Positions 19,900 through 29,544 of a stretch of DNA of 64,000 nt are shown here, in pieces. The DNA lies in the NCBI GenBank assembly GCA_002786915.1, contig PCUV01000009.1:62001-126000 (forward strand), read 5' to 3'. The stretch is from Comamonadaceae bacterium CG12_big_fil_rev_8_21_14_0_65_59_15. Lineage in GTDB: Bacteria; Pseudomonadota; Gammaproteobacteria; Burkholderiales; Burkholderiaceae_C. The notes under the pieces were generated by a model, which saw only the letters and a list, made by a program, of their open reading frames with translations, had not been told where the DNA came from and searched no databases. Made by a program: the position numbers and the translations under genes. The number at the start of each line of letters is the position of its first letter. The stretch's first letter is position 1.

Positions 19900-22383
19900 T
19901 CAGCCGATGCGACGGTCCTTGAACGACACGCTGGATTTGTACTCATCCACCGAACCCACACGCTTGATGCTCGCCCAAGTGCCCTTGTAGTACGGCACCA
20001 CGTTGCGGTCGGTCCAGTCGGTGACCACGTCGCCGTGCACACCTTTCACGTAACCAAACAGCATAAACGTGTGTCCTGCCTTGAGCGCCTTGATGGGGTA
20101 CGCCATGGCGTAAGTGCTGCCGTAGTCGTTAAAGACTTCGACCACATCCCCGCCCTTGACACCGAGTGCCTTGGCATCGTCGAGGTTCATTTCGATGAAG
20201 GCCATCGGGTAACGGTCCTTGACAAAGGTGTTGTACTGGTCGTGGTAAGCGGTCTGCCAGACTTCATTGGCGCGCCCACCGTTGATCCAATACTTGTGCT
20301 TGGCCTTTTGTGCCGCCACTGGTTTAGGCAACCCGGTCCACACGGCAGGCTTGAATTCGGCACGACCATCGCTGGTGTCGAACTTGCCGTCGGCGTAGTG
20401 GATCTCGGTGCCGATCAGCTTGTCACCTTCGACCTTCTTGATCGGCAACTGCACGCCGTTGTTGCCGGCCTTGGCCAGCAGCGCATAGGTGGCCAGATAG
20501 CCGGTGCCACCACCCTGGCTGTCGATGGGTGGTGCGCCGGGGCGACCCGCGCGGCGGAAACCGTCGTTGAAGGCGTCTTCTTCGCCCTTCCAGTCAAAGC
20601 CGTCAAAGCGTTTGGCCATGTCGGCCTTGCCTTCCTTGGCGTACATGGCCTTCAGGGTGTTGGCAATGTCGGCCGCGATCAGGCAGTCAGGCTTGGCCAC
20701 ACCGGGGGCTTCCATGAACTTTTGCGACAGACGCAGGCGGCGCTCGCCGTTCATCGAGGTCAGGTTCATCTCACCCGGATGCGCCGCGGGCAGCATCAGA
20801 TGGCAGTCTTCCGAGATCGTGGTGGGGTACAGGTTCATTGCCGCCACAAACAGGCCACCCTGATACTTGCACGCGTTGTAGATGATGTCCACCAACTGCT
20901 CGGTGCTGGCACCTTTGGCGCGAGAGATGGCATCGTTGACGATGCGCGCACGGCGACGCAGCACAATGCGGTGCTCTTCGGCGTTCAGGGTCGTCTGGAA
21001 CGGGTTGGTACCCCACAGCGTGTACATCAAGCCCTTGCCGGCAATGATTTCCTTGTCGATATAGATCTTGCTGTTGCCCGGATACGGCGGGCGCGTGTAG
21101 CCTTCTTGGTGACCACCCAAACGGCACACCCCAGTACCCCGGCGGCCGACGTTTTGCGTGGCCAGCACCACGTCTACCAGCGCGCTCTGGATCAGGTAGT
21201 TGTCGTTGCCCCAGATGATGCCTTTTTCATAGGCGTGGAAGGTGCGCGGTGCATGTCCACCGGCTTTGGGTTTGTACGCCCATTCAGCCGCTTGCTTGAG
21301 CTTGGCAACGGGGATGCCCGTGGCCTTGGAGCCTTCTTCCAGGCTCATGTGGTTGATCTTGCGCGCGATGTCAAAGCCCTTGGTGTGTTCGGCAATGAAG
21401 GCTTTGTTGTGCCAGCCTTGATCAACCACGTAGGTCAGCAAGGTGTTGAACAGGGCAATGTCCGAGCCCGGTTCAATGTCCAGGTGCAAGACGTTTTCTT
21501 TGCCAGCCACCTGCTCGGCAATCGCCACGGTGGCTGTGCGGCGCGGATCCACGACGATCAGCTTGGCGGCTGCGGCGCTTTCCTTGGGGAACCATTGTTT
21601 CTTTTTGTCCACCGATGCGCCCGACAGGTTCGGAATCCAGTGGTTCAAGAAGTAATTCGACTGGGTTTCGTAAGGGTTGGCACCGATGCACATGATGGTG
21701 TCGGCCAACTGCGCGTCCTCATAGCTGTTGTTGAGCTCGCCAATACCCATTTCACGTGTGGCGTGGCATTCGCTGTTGTAGGCTGGGCGATTGTGGATAC
21801 GCACCATGGGGGTCTTGAGCGCGCTGAACATCAGCTTGCCCGTGCCCCAGGTGTTCTCAAAACCACCACCCGCGCCGCCATGGTCAAAGCAGTCGTAGAA
21901 CAAACCGTCGGGGCCGTCGTTGTCCAGAATCTTTTTGGTCAAACCGGCGTACAGCGCCAGTGCGTTGTCCCAACCTGTGTCAAACCATTGGTCACCCTTG
22001 AAGATGCGCGGGGTCTTCAGGCGCTCGCGGCCCACGCCGTCGTGCGCGTACATGTAGCTGGCCATGCGCCCGCCGCGTGTCGAAGACAAGCCGCTGTTGA
22101 CTGTGCATTCCTTATCGGGCACCACCATGATGTTCCAGCGTTTGCCCGATTTGTCGGTGATGGTATTGGTCATGGCCTTGGTCATGCAGACCTGCATGGG
22201 CGGCAGCTGGCTAGTGAAATCCAGGCCCAACGCGTTGTCACTGGCGGCACGGCCACCTTCGCGGTTGGCATCCCACTTGTACACGTGGTAGCCGCAGCCC
22301 ACAATGCAAAAGTGGCACGTCATGTTGGTTTTTTGCGCGTCCTTCGGAGGCAGGGCAATACGGTCATTGATATTGGTTGACAT
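19900..22383 (-). CDS. aioA: Arsenite oxidase large (molybdopterin) subunit
   Basis: An 827-residue catalytic subunit that oxidises arsenite to arsenate in the periplasm using a bis-MGD molybdenum centre. The N-terminal cluster site CHFCIVGC (Cys 23, 26, 30) has three Cys and no fourth, the [3Fe-4S] arrangement typical of AioA, and the Mo site lacks a Cys ligand. It has no Tat signal and is expected to travel with AioB. The ATG at 22383 follows AAGGAG and lies 11 bases after aioB. Length and motifs match AioA of betaproteobacterial arsenite oxidisers closely. Confidence 0.97.
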   Translation of the reverse strand: MSTNINDRIALPPKDAQKTNMTCHFCIVGCGYHVYKWDANREGGRAASDNALGLDFTSQLPPMQVCMTKAMTNTITDKSGKRWNIMVVPDKECTVNSGLSSTRGGRMASYMYAHDGVGRERLKTPRIFKGDQWFDTGWDNALALYAGLTKKILDNDGPDGLFYDCFDHGGAGGGFENTWGTGKLMFSALKTPMVRIHNRPAYNSECHATREMGIGELNNSYEDAQLADTIMCIGANPYETQSNYFLNHWIPNLSGASVDKKKQWFPKESAAAAKLIVVDPRRTATVAIAEQVAGKENVLHLDIEPGSDIALFNTLLTYVVDQGWHNKAFIAEHTKGFDIARKINHMSLEEGSKATGIPVAKLKQAAEWAYKPKAGGHAPRTFHAYEKGIIWGNDNYLIQSALVDVVLATQNVGRRGTGVCRLGGHQEGYTRPPYPGNSKIYIDKEIIAGKGLMYTLWGTNPFQTTLNAEEHRIVLRRRARIVNDAISRAKGASTEQLVDIIYNACKYQGGLFVAAMNLYPTTISEDCHLMLPAAHPGEMNLTSMNGERRLRLSQKFMEAPGVAKPDCLIAADIANTLKAMYAKEGKADMAKRFDGFDWKGEEDAFNDGFRRAGRPGAPPIDSQGGGTGYLATYALLAKAGNNGVQLPIKKVEGDKLIGTEIHYADGKFDTSDGRAEFKPAVWTGLPKPVAAQKAKHKYWINGGRANEVWQTAYHDQYNTFVKDRYPMAFIEMNLDDAKALGVKGGDVVEVFNDYGSTYAMAYPIKALKAGHTFMLFGYVKGVHGDVVTDWTDRNVVPYYKGTWASIKRVGSVDEYKSSVSFKDRRIG

Positions 22384-22394
22384 GGTGTTGCTCC

Positions 22395-22928
22395 TTACAG
22401 AATGTTCGACTGACGGCCATACATCAAACCGTCGACACCCACGGCCTGAACGGTGTCGGTAGCGGCGTCGTAGCTTAGTTTGATGCCAGGCAGGTTTTCG
22501 GTGGCCTGACCGCACACCATCTGACCGTGCTGCTCGGGGTCGAAGATCGAGAAGTGGCAACCACATTTGAAGGTTCTGCTGCCCTGGTCGTACTGCAGCG
22601 GGCAGCCCATGTGGGTGCACATGCCGCTGTAGGCCACGATGTCGCCGTTGGGGCCAACGCCACCGGGCACGGGGTTGCCCATCTTGATGGCATAGCACAG
22701 CGACTGGTCGTCCGGGTAATTGAACGCCACTGCTTCGTTAACGGGCATACCCGCTGCCTTGCCAACGGCCGCTTTGGGGTAGCTCAGCGCGGTCGAGCCC
22801 GCAACTGCGGCGTTGCCAGGTGCTGCCGCGTGGGCATTCTGGATGGGGATCACCACCGAGCCCGCGACTGCGGCTGCCGCTCCACCGGATTTCAGAAAGA
22901 ACCGGCGTCCTACTTTCACATCTTCCAT
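22395..22928 (-). CDS. aioB: Arsenite oxidase small (Rieske) subunit
   Basis: A 177-residue [2Fe-2S] Rieske protein that passes electrons from AioA to periplasmic cytochrome c. A twin-arginine signal (GRRFFLK, residues 7-13) directs export of the folded complex. Cluster ligands are Cys104/His106 (CTH) and Cys122/His125 (CGCH); Cys109 and Cys124 are placed to form the Rieske disulfide. The ATG at 22928 has AGAGGAG upstream and puts the Tat motif at the N-terminus. Confidence 0.96.
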   Translation of the reverse strand: MEDVKVGRRFFLKSGGAAAAVAGSVVIPIQNAHAAAPGNAAVAGSTALSYPKAAVGKAAGMPVNEAVAFNYPDDQSLCYAIKMGNPVPGGVGPNGDIVAYSGMCTHMGCPLQYDQGSRTFKCGCHFSIFDPEQHGQMVCGQATENLPGIKLSYDAATDTVQAVGVDGLMYGRQSNIL

Positions 22929-22949
22929 AACGTCTCCTCTGGATTGAAT

Positions 22950-22971
22950 TGACACTTGTCAAGCGCAAGTG
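22950..22971. promoter_or_regulatory. Overlapping dyads just upstream of aioB
   Basis: TGACA-CT-TGTCA (22950-22961) is a near-perfect palindrome, and CACTTG (22953-22958) pairs with CAAGTG (22966-22971). The element ends about 22 bases before the aioB start, so it could be an operator or a 5' leader hairpin. No -24/-12 element with the obligatory GG-N10-GC was found between aioB and aioX. Confidence 0.4.
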
Positions 22972-23081
22972 ACAGGAAAATTATGGAAGACGCCGACGAA
23001 CTGAAATACCCTTACATATTGGTGTGGAATTAACGTAACAACACATAGAAACAACGTCACAAAAACGAAACAAACCTAGGG

Positions 23082-23095
23082 TTTATCCTGATAAA
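23082..23095. promoter_or_regulatory. Palindrome in the aioB-aioX divergent region
   Basis: TTTATC-CT-GATAAA is a perfect 6+6 dyad 58 bases before the aioX ATG. It may be a regulator-binding site; no direct evidence assigns it. Confidence 0.3.
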
Positions 23096-23152
23096 AGTCG
23101 TTTTGGTCGTGCGATCTACTGCGTGTCTGTGCTTGTTCAAGAATTCTTCAAA

Positions 23153-24010
23153 ATGCATCGTCGTCATTGGCTGGGGCTTGGTGCCCAAGTTGCCTTATCC
23201 ATGTTTGTCAACGCGCGGGCAGCGCCATCAGAATCGTTGCGCGTTGGGCTGACGGCGGTCATCCTGGCCGATCAGGCGGCGTTTTTAACGCGTTGGAGCG
23301 ATTACCTGAGCGCACGCATGGGTCAGCGCGTCGTGTTCGTCGCGCGGGAGTCTTATCAGGACATCCTGGATTTGCTTTTTTCCGAGCAACTCGATGCCGC
23401 CTGGATCTGTGGCTATCCGTATGTATTGCATCAACATCGGCTGCGCTTGTTGGCTTCGCCTTTGTATCAGGGCAAGCCGCTGTACCAGGCTTACCTGATA
23501 GGTCGGCCTGACCTGGCCGGGTCAGCCTGGAACTGGGGTGCACTCAAGGGTCGGGTATTGGCCTACGCTGACCCGCTGTCCAACTCAGGTTGGCTGGTGG
23601 CGCAGGCCCAAATGCGAGCGGCCGGTTTGACGGCGCGCGATCTGCGTCGCAGCTTTTTTGCCCACAGTCACCGCAACGTGGCCGAGGCGGTGGCTTCCGG
23701 GTTGGCCCAGGTCGGTTGCATTGACGGCTATGTTTGGGAGACCATGCGACTGCAACATATGGCCCTCATTGACAGTACGCGTGTGCTGTGGCGTTCAGAC
23801 TGGTTTGCCTTCCCCCCGCTGGTAGCCAGGGTGGGCGACAACAACCCGGCTTTGAAGGCACTTGCCACGACCCTGCAACACATGGTTGATGACTCACAGG
23901 GTGCCAGTTTGCTGCAGGCACTGAACCTGAGCGGGTTTGCACCGGCACGGGTGGCAGACTTTGAACCGATTCGCCAACTGGCGCGTCAAATCGGCCGAGT
24001 TGAGTTGTAG
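23153..24010 (+). CDS. aioX: Periplasmic arsenite-binding protein of the Aio sensor system
   Basis: A 285-residue PhnD-like periplasmic binding protein with a signal peptide cleaved near NARAA. In characterised arsenite oxidisers AioX binds arsenite and activates the AioS kinase. The conserved Cys sits at residue 86 in DAAWICGYPY, the position of the arsenite-binding Cys of the family. A GTG at 23123 is possible, but the ATG at 23153 puts the signal peptide at the start. It is divergent from aioB and the first gene of aioXSR-sigma. Confidence 0.92.
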   Translation: MHRRHWLGLGAQVALSMFVNARAAPSESLRVGLTAVILADQAAFLTRWSDYLSARMGQRVVFVARESYQDILDLLFSEQLDAAWICGYPYVLHQHRLRLLASPLYQGKPLYQAYLIGRPDLAGSAWNWGALKGRVLAYADPLSNSGWLVAQAQMRAAGLTARDLRRSFFAHSHRNVAEAVASGLAQVGCIDGYVWETMRLQHMALIDSTRVLWRSDWFAFPPLVARVGDNNPALKALATTLQHMVDDSQGASLLQALNLSGFAPARVADFEPIRQLARQIGRVEL

Positions 24011-24012
24011 CC

Positions 24013-25470
24013 ATGTTGCGGCGTCTGCCCTATCGCATCCAGATTCCGTTGGGGCTGGCGCTGGCGGTGATACTGTCGGTGCTGCTGGTCAATTTGGTGT
24101 CGGCGCAGATTGCCGCGCGCAACGCTCGCCAGGACATCCTCCACACAGCCCAACGGGTGGTGGCGCTGCTGGCCGCGCAGGGCCGGCCGCTGCTTTTTCA
24201 AGACGACACCTGGCGCGCCTTTGCACTGGTCAAAAGTGCCACCACTTTGTTGCCCGAGGTGGCGCAGCCGCATGCCCGTGCGGCGTTGCTGGATGCGCAG
24301 GGGCGCTACTTGGCGGGCTCTGATCCGTTACGTTTACCGACCGGCGTGCAAGCCTTGGGCACACTGCAAGGGGGCCGACTGTTGCCCACGGCTAGTGACA
24401 CAGCCAAAGCGCGCTTGTTGGGTTCGCCCGGCGGGGGCGTGACCTTGCTTGAACCGGTGCGCAGCGACGACGATCAAATCTTGGGTTTTGTGCTGGTCGA
24501 CATTGATGCCCCGGCGTTCAAGCCCGATTGGTCGGCCCTAGCCGCACCGGCGCTGATTGGCGCTGCCTTGGCCATGTTGCTGTTGATACCGGTGGGGTGG
24601 TTCATGGGGCGCAAGATGGCTCGCCCAATTGCCCGCACGGCGCAGTGCATTGCCGAGATTGGGCGTGGCGATGTGGCCCGCGTGCAGCAACGCTTGCCCA
24701 GCGTTACCGATCCCGAGTTGCAGCGCATTGTTGGCGCAGTGAGACAACTGTTAAGCGAAATGATGGTGCGCCAGGCCAACGCGCAGCGCGCCCTGTCGGC
24801 CGAGCGACTGGCCGCTGTGGGGCGTATCACAGCAGCGGTAGCGCACGAAATCAACAACCCACTGGCGGGTTTGATCACGGCAGTGCGAACCCTGCGTTTG
24901 CACGGAGACGCGCCTGAGCAGCGTCAGCGCAGTCTGGATTTGATCGAACGTGGCCTGGAGCAAATTCGCACCATGGCCACCGCCCTGTTGCCACAAGCCC
25001 GGGTGGAGGACCGTTGCATGACCGAACGCGACTACGAAGACGTGCTGACGCTGGCGCGCGCCACGGCGGCGCAGTATTTTGTTGAGCTTGAGGGCCAAAT
25101 TGAGCTGTTGCACGCCTTGTGTGTGCCCAGCGTGGTGATGCGTCAGGTGATGCTCAATTTATTGCTCAATGCCATCAAGGCGGCTGGACAGGGTGGGCAG
25201 GTCAACACACAGCTACGCAGCGATGAGCAGCGTGTGCGTTTCACAGTCATGAACACCGGTGGACACCTCGGCGCACAGGAATTGCACCAGCGCCTCCACA
25301 CCGAAGACCACAACGACCCACACGGCTTTGGCCTGTGGATATGCCATGAGTTTGCCGTCCGGTTCGGCGGGCATTTCAGAACGCTTGAGCAAAGCGAGCT
25401 GCTCCCACCTTACGCCACCGGACTGGTTTTTGAGATGCCCAACCAGGCACGACAAGTCACGGACACATGA
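24013..25470 (+). CDS. aioS: Arsenite-responsive sensor histidine kinase
   Basis: A 485-residue membrane kinase: transmembrane helix 1 (about residues 13-33), periplasmic domain (35-175), transmembrane helix 2 (176-197), HAMP, a HisKA dimerisation helix with the phospho-acceptor His278 (AVAHEINNPL) and a HATPase domain (FGLWICHEF). Two bases separate it from aioX, and its stop overlaps aioR. It is expected to read AioX through the periplasmic domain. Confidence 0.93.
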   Translation: MLRRLPYRIQIPLGLALAVILSVLLVNLVSAQIAARNARQDILHTAQRVVALLAAQGRPLLFQDDTWRAFALVKSATTLLPEVAQPHARAALLDAQGRYLAGSDPLRLPTGVQALGTLQGGRLLPTASDTAKARLLGSPGGGVTLLEPVRSDDDQILGFVLVDIDAPAFKPDWSALAAPALIGAALAMLLLIPVGWFMGRKMARPIARTAQCIAEIGRGDVARVQQRLPSVTDPELQRIVGAVRQLLSEMMVRQANAQRALSAERLAAVGRITAAVAHEINNPLAGLITAVRTLRLHGDAPEQRQRSLDLIERGLEQIRTMATALLPQARVEDRCMTERDYEDVLTLARATAAQYFVELEGQIELLHALCVPSVVMRQVMLNLLLNAIKAAGQGGQVNTQLRSDEQRVRFTVMNTGGHLGAQELHQRLHTEDHNDPHGFGLWICHEFAVRFGGHFRTLEQSELLPPYATGLVFEMPNQARQVTDT

Positions 25471-26780
25471 AAAAAGTACTACTGATTGAAGACGATCTGA
25501 TTCTGGGTGAGTCGCTGGTGCAGCGACTGGAGCTTGAGGGCCTGCAGGTGCGCTGGCTGCGCCGCCTGGGCGAGGCCAAATTGCAGATCAATGGTGACTG
25601 GGGTGCTGTCGTGTGCGACGTGCGCCTGCCCGATGGCCTGGCGACCAGCTGGTATGCCGAGCTGTCTGCACCCACGCGGTCGGTACCCTGGTTTTTTCTA
25701 ACCGGTTACGGCAGCGTCAACGATGCCGTGCAAGCCATGCAGGCAGGTGCCCGGGAGTACCTGACCAAGCCGTTTGATACCGAGAAGCTGATCAGCATGG
25801 TCATGGAAGCGGTGGCCAGCCAACCGACAGTCAGTCAAACGATGTTGGGTATTTCCTCCAGCATGCGCAAAGTGGAAGAGTTGGTGTACCGCTTGGCACG
25901 ACAAAAAATGTCGGTGTTGATCAGCGGTGAATCGGGTGTCGGCAAAGAGGTGGTGGCACAGCTGATTCATAAGCTTGATGCGCGACCAGTCAAGGGCGAG
26001 TTTGTAGCAGTGAACTGCGCCGCCGTGCCAGAAACCATGATGGAAGCTGAATTCTTTGGCTATGAAAAGGGCGCTTTTAATGGTTCGCAGCGTGCCCACA
26101 AAGGGTTTATCGAGCGCGCCGACAACGGCACGCTGTTCCTGGATGAAGTGGGTGACTTGCCCGCCAGCATGCAAGCCAAGTTGCTGCGTGTGCTGCAGGA
26201 GCGTTGCTTCTTCAAACTGGGTGCCGAGAAAACGACGCACAGCGATTTTCGCGTCATCGCCGCCACCAACCGCGACCTGTATGCAGACATGTTGGCGGGT
26301 AAGTTTCGTGAAGACTTGTTTTACAGACTGGCGGTGATCCGGCTCGAAATACCGCCGCTGCGCGAACGCCCGGAAGACATTCGCTGGTTGACCGAAATCA
26401 TCCTGCGGCAAATTACCGCCGAGCAAGGCACACCGATCGCGGTGTCTGAGCCCTTCATGCGCGACGTGATGGCGCGCAACTGGCGCGGCAATGTGCGTGA
26501 ATTGCGCGCCTATCTGGAGCACGCCGTGCTGTTGAGCGATGGTGGCGTACTGGATCAGCCCCTGCCAGCCTCGGTTGGCGCCAGCCAGGATTTCACCGAC
26601 ATACCAGCGGGCAGCGTGGCACTGGTATCCTTGCACAGCGTGGTCGAAGATGCCGAGCGCGCCCATATTCGCAAAGTACTGCTGTGCTGTAACTCAAACA
26701 TGGGCAAGACGGCTGAAGTGCTGGGCATCTCACGCAAAACCTTGTGGGAAAAAATGAAACGACTGGACATCAACGCGTGA
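25467..26780 (+). CDS. aioR: NtrC-type response regulator with altered GAFTGA loop
   Basis: A 437-residue regulator: receiver domain with acceptor Asp51 (VVCDVRLPDG), AAA+ ATPase domain with Walker A GESGVGKE (154-161) and a Fis-type helix-turn-helix at the C-terminus (NMGKTAEVLGISRKTLWEKM). The sigma-54 contact loop, normally GAFTGA, reads GAFNGS (202-207), an unusual change at residues important for open-complex formation. The paralogue at 61052 keeps the canonical loop. It overlaps aioS and the next gene. Confidence 0.93.
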   Translation: MKKVLLIEDDLILGESLVQRLELEGLQVRWLRRLGEAKLQINGDWGAVVCDVRLPDGLATSWYAELSAPTRSVPWFFLTGYGSVNDAVQAMQAGAREYLTKPFDTEKLISMVMEAVASQPTVSQTMLGISSSMRKVEELVYRLARQKMSVLISGESGVGKEVVAQLIHKLDARPVKGEFVAVNCAAVPETMMEAEFFGYEKGAFNGSQRAHKGFIERADNGTLFLDEVGDLPASMQAKLLRVLQERCFFKLGAEKTTHSDFRVIAATNRDLYADMLAGKFREDLFYRLAVIRLEIPPLRERPEDIRWLTEIILRQITAEQGTPIAVSEPFMRDVMARNWRGNVRELRAYLEHAVLLSDGGVLDQPLPASVGASQDFTDIPAGSVALVSLHSVVEDAERAHIRKVLLCCNSNMGKTAEVLGISRKTLWEKMKRLDINA

Positions 26781-27313
26781 ATTGCCTGACCCAGGCCTGG
26801 ACGGCCCATGCGCCTGAGCTGCGCAACTGGTTGCGCCACCGCACCCACGACGACGCGCTGGCCGACGACCTGTTGCAAGACCTGTTTTTGCGTGGCTTGC
26901 GCCAGGGTCAACGTTTTTGCGACCTGCACAACGCGCGCGCCTGGCTTTTTGAAGTGGCGCGCAACCTGCTGGCCGACCACTTTCGCGTGGCGCACGCGTC
27001 GCTGCCGCTGCCCGATGACTTGCAAGCGCAAACCGAAGACGTGGCCACCGTGGATGAATTGACAGGCTGCCTGCCCCGTGTGCTGTCCGAACTGAATGCG
27101 GACGACCGTGATGCCATCACCTTGTGCGACTTGCAGGGTGTGCCGCAGGCCGAATATGCGCGGCTGCGCGGCCTGAGCTTGAGCGCTGCCAAGTCGCGCG
27201 TGCAGCGTGCCCGCGTGCGACTGCGCCAGCAGATGAGCCAGGCTTGCCAAGTGCAGATTGGCACAGAGGGGCGTGTCACCGACTTTGTGCCGCGAACGCC
27301 GCACGCGCCTTAA
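26777..27313 (+). CDS. ECF-type RNA polymerase sigma factor (SigZ-like)
   Basis: A 178-residue extracytoplasmic-function sigma factor. Region 2 (DDALADDLLQDLFLRGL through NARAWLFEVARNLLADHFR) and region 4 (DAITLCDLQGVPQAEYARLRG, SLSAAKSRVQRARVRLRQ) are clear. The C-terminal QVQIG..GRVTDFVPR tail resembles the SigZ group. The start is GTG at 26777, overlapping the aioR stop as GTGA. No anti-sigma gene follows. It is the only sigma gene in the window and the best candidate to read the seven GCRTCYTT-N13-CGTCWYC promoters at 31.8-45.7 kb. Confidence 0.88.
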   Translation: MNCLTQAWTAHAPELRNWLRHRTHDDALADDLLQDLFLRGLRQGQRFCDLHNARAWLFEVARNLLADHFRVAHASLPLPDDLQAQTEDVATVDELTGCLPRVLSELNADDRDAITLCDLQGVPQAEYARLRGLSLSAAKSRVQRARVRLRQQMSQACQVQIGTEGRVTDFVPRTPHAP

Positions 27314-27377
27314 AGGCTGACTTCAGGCAGCCACGGCTGCGGGTTCTGAATTGCTACTTTTTATATCTACTAGCAGC

Positions 27378-27500
27378 CTGTTTGGCTTTAACTCCGGCGC
27401 CGCGCTGGCCACGGTGGTGGGCGTGCTGATCGAGGTGCCGGTGATGCTGCTGGTGGTCAACATCGTGAACCGCAGCAAGGGGTGGTATGAGAGAGGATAA
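27378..27500 (+). pseudogene. 3' remnant of an acr3 arsenite permease gene
   Basis: A 40-codon frame ends in TAA and encodes [16 protein letters not shown], then [16 protein letters not shown] and KGWYERG. This is the last transmembrane helix and C-terminus of ACR3-family arsenite efflux permeases. The upstream sequence (sigma-factor end and an A/T-rich joint) does not continue the protein. It shows that an arsenite-efflux gene once lay here next to the aio genes. A shorter relic of the same tail is at 31237-31278. Confidence 0.82.
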
Positions 27501-27762
27501 GCGGTAGCTTGGCGTGCACGTTTCAAGCCAAATGAGTCACCGACATCACCATTTTTTCATCACTATGGGTAAATTCCCTGCCCCTTGGGGCGCGGATATT
27601 CATTACAAAGAATTTTTGACTTGGCGTTTAGAGGTTGGTGCTGATTGGCGGCTCAAGTTGGTTGTCCGCAATGCAGCGGAAGCGGGTATCGGTGAACGGC
27701 AGGTTTCCGGAAGTCCAATACTTCACCGCCTGACACTCGGCTACATTACATTAGTCCTACTC

Positions 27763-28230
27763 ATGCACGAACAATTCCGCCAACACGTTGAATCTCTGCA
27801 CCCTCGGTTCGAGGCTTTACTGCAATGCCCTCCTTTTTCATTTGTAGATCTGCCAAAACAGATGCCCAAATCGGGCATATATCTGTTCTCTGAGGCTGGT
27901 CGTGACCTGTACGTTGGTCGTACCAACAACATTCGCGCTCGGCTCCAGCAACACTGTCGCGCCGGCTCATCACATAACAGCGCACCGTTTGCCTTCCGGT
28001 TAGCTCGTGAGGCACGCAATGTTGTGCGTGCCTCATACAAACCTGAGGGGTCACGTGGGAATTTGCTCCAAGACCCTCATTTTCTGTTGGCATTCACCGA
28101 AGCCAAAGCTCGCTTGCGCGCGATGCATATTCGTGTCGTTGAAGAAGGCAACCCTCTTCGCCAAGCGCTGCTTGAAATGTATGTCGCTGTTTCGTTGGAG
28201 GCTCCTTACAATGACTTTGACAATCACTGA
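27763..28230 (+). CDS. GIY-YIG nuclease-fold protein
   Basis: A 155-residue protein with the GIY-YIG signature: GIYLF at about residues 36-40 and LYVGRTNNIRARLQQH at about 48-63, followed by a conserved Glu region. The fold is an endonuclease domain of mobile elements and repair proteins. The open frame extends to a GTG at 27514, but the first 80 residues look unlike the family, so I place the start at the ATG at 27763. It lies in the lower-GC patch after the acr3 remnant. Confidence 0.72.
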   Translation: MHEQFRQHVESLHPRFEALLQCPPFSFVDLPKQMPKSGIYLFSEAGRDLYVGRTNNIRARLQQHCRAGSSHNSAPFAFRLAREARNVVRASYKPEGSRGNLLQDPHFLLAFTEAKARLRAMHIRVVEEGNPLRQALLEMYVAVSLEAPYNDFDNH

Positions 28231-28316
28231 CCAGGGGAATCCTGCGCTCAATCTCACTCCGTTCAGTCCCTGGACGCTGTGTGATAAGGCAGGTTAGCGC
28301 TACCTTAGGCAACGCA

Positions 28317-28871
28317 ATGACGAAAGCTACAGGTGTCAGTCGCCGCATTCAGCAATGCGTCGTGCACCTTCAGAACAAGGATTGGGAAGGCGCTTTAGTC
28401 AATTTGTTTCCTGCACTTGATCAGACTGCCAAAAGGCGCAGGCCAAAGGATGGCGTAGGCTCTCGTATTCGTGCATTTCTTGAGGATGAGGAGGGGTTGA
28501 TCTCATGCATCGCGATGGGTAACTACATCGCAAAGATCGAGGTTGATGATGTCTCAATTACAGATGCTCTCTACAAATTTGGTCGAACATCTATTGCGCA
28601 CGAGGGTGAGCTGGATCATCGCCTAAATTTCAATGAAGAAGGTCGCTTGGTTATCGGCCAAGATCGATGGGATTTACCTGTTGGCTATATCTTCGGCATG
28701 TTCATCGCGGTAATCGTTGCCCATGAGAACCGAGACGAGCTAATCGGGACTGAATTAACGGCGACGTTATTTGATCAACGGGTAAGAATAAACGATATAT
28801 GGGGAAAACGTGAATCGGTTCGGCAACTAATCGCAACCAAGTTCCACCGACCATATCTTTTCAATCATTGA
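28317..28871 (+). CDS. Hypothetical protein
   Basis: A 184-residue protein with no recognised family. It has a helical N-terminal part (IQQCVVHLQNKDWEGALVNLFPALDQTA) and a middle with FGRTSIAHEGEL, a pattern seen in some uncharacterised proteins linked to mobile elements. Base composition is lower in GC than the flanking chromosome. The ATG at 28317 is preferred over 28281. Confidence 0.6.
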   Translation: MTKATGVSRRIQQCVVHLQNKDWEGALVNLFPALDQTAKRRRPKDGVGSRIRAFLEDEEGLISCIAMGNYIAKIEVDDVSITDALYKFGRTSIAHEGELDHRLNFNEEGRLVIGQDRWDLPVGYIFGMFIAVIVAHENRDELIGTELTATLFDQRVRINDIWGKRESVRQLIATKFHRPYLFNH

Positions 28872-29048
28872 TGCCCGTTCCGTTCGAGCCAACAGTTTCC
28901 GCCAGTCGAAGCGCGCTGAATGGGCACCGCCAATCGATAACCTCGCGGTGGCGAACAACGCCACACAGCGGGCCATTAAAAAAGAGCCGTCATTCTGATG
29001 CCCCCAGCCTTCGCCACCGCCCACAACAGGGAACAAGAGGAACACTAG

Positions 29049-29090
29049 TAGTAAACTATTGACACTAGTTTACTAGTGATGCATACTAGT
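29049..29090 (+). promoter_or_regulatory. Sigma-70 promoter embedded in a perfect dyad
   Basis: TTGACA (29059-29064) and CATACT (29082-29087) are separated by exactly 17 bases. The -35 lies in the spacer of a perfect 10-bp inverted repeat TAGTAAACTA/TAGTTTACTA (29049-29058 and 29066-29075). ACTAGT is repeated at 29044, 29064, 29072 and 29085. The layout is that of a strong promoter under tight repression, driving the gene at 29118. Confidence 0.65.
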
Positions 29091-29117
29091 AACTTCAATT
29101 TTTAAAAGGAGTTCCAA

Positions 29118-29516
29118 ATGCAAAAGTTTGACGTGGACGACGATCTCGCCGCTCTAGTCGAGAGTTTGGCGAAGAAAAAGCCGTTCGAAAACCTCTCGTT
29201 CAATGACGCGTTGCGCAGGGTACTCCAGTCGCACTTGGCCACCGCATTGCCCACGGAGCAGCGCAACGAGTCAGCGAATCTCTTGTCAGAGCCCAATTCT
29301 CCCCCCCGGTGGGAGCCCAAGAAGACGCCGACTCCCAGTGTTAGTGCTTGGGTTGAAAGGGTTCCTGAACTGAAGAACCGAACAGGGTTGAATAGCTGGA
29401 AGGCGGTATGCGTTCAGCTCAATATCGAAACCGCTGGTGATTCTGCACGGCGCAGACTGAAAAACTGGGTGAGGGTCAATCGCCCAGAGTGGCCAAATGT
29501 TCCTGACATTGACTGA
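29118..29516 (+). CDS. Hypothetical protein with SeqA-like N-terminus
   Basis: A 132-residue protein. Its first 40 residues (FDVDDDLAALVESLAKK, then FNDALRRVLQSHL) resemble the N-terminal oligomerisation segment of SeqA-like and ribbon-helix-helix proteins; the C-terminal part is basic with paired Trp residues. It follows AAAAGGAG and a strong operator-bearing promoter, so it may be an autoregulated DNA-binding protein. Function not assigned. Confidence 0.6.
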   Translation: MQKFDVDDDLAALVESLAKKKPFENLSFNDALRRVLQSHLATALPTEQRNESANLLSEPNSPPRWEPKKTPTPSVSAWVERVPELKNRTGLNSWKAVCVQLNIETAGDSARRRLKNWVRVNRPEWPNVPDID

Positions 29517-29544
29517 ACGTGGTTTTAATCCCCAAGGAGCAATG

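Noticed and set aside
19738-22380. An 880-codon open frame on the plus strand opposite aioA
   Set aside because: It is an antisense shadow created by high-GC codon bias; the minus frame encodes a full AioA with all motifs.
22995-23003. A CGTCTTCC on the minus strand upstream of aioB resembling the second block of the ECF-type motif
   Set aside because: Thirteen bases upstream the sequence is AAGGGTAT rather than GCRTCYTT, so the two-block pattern fails.
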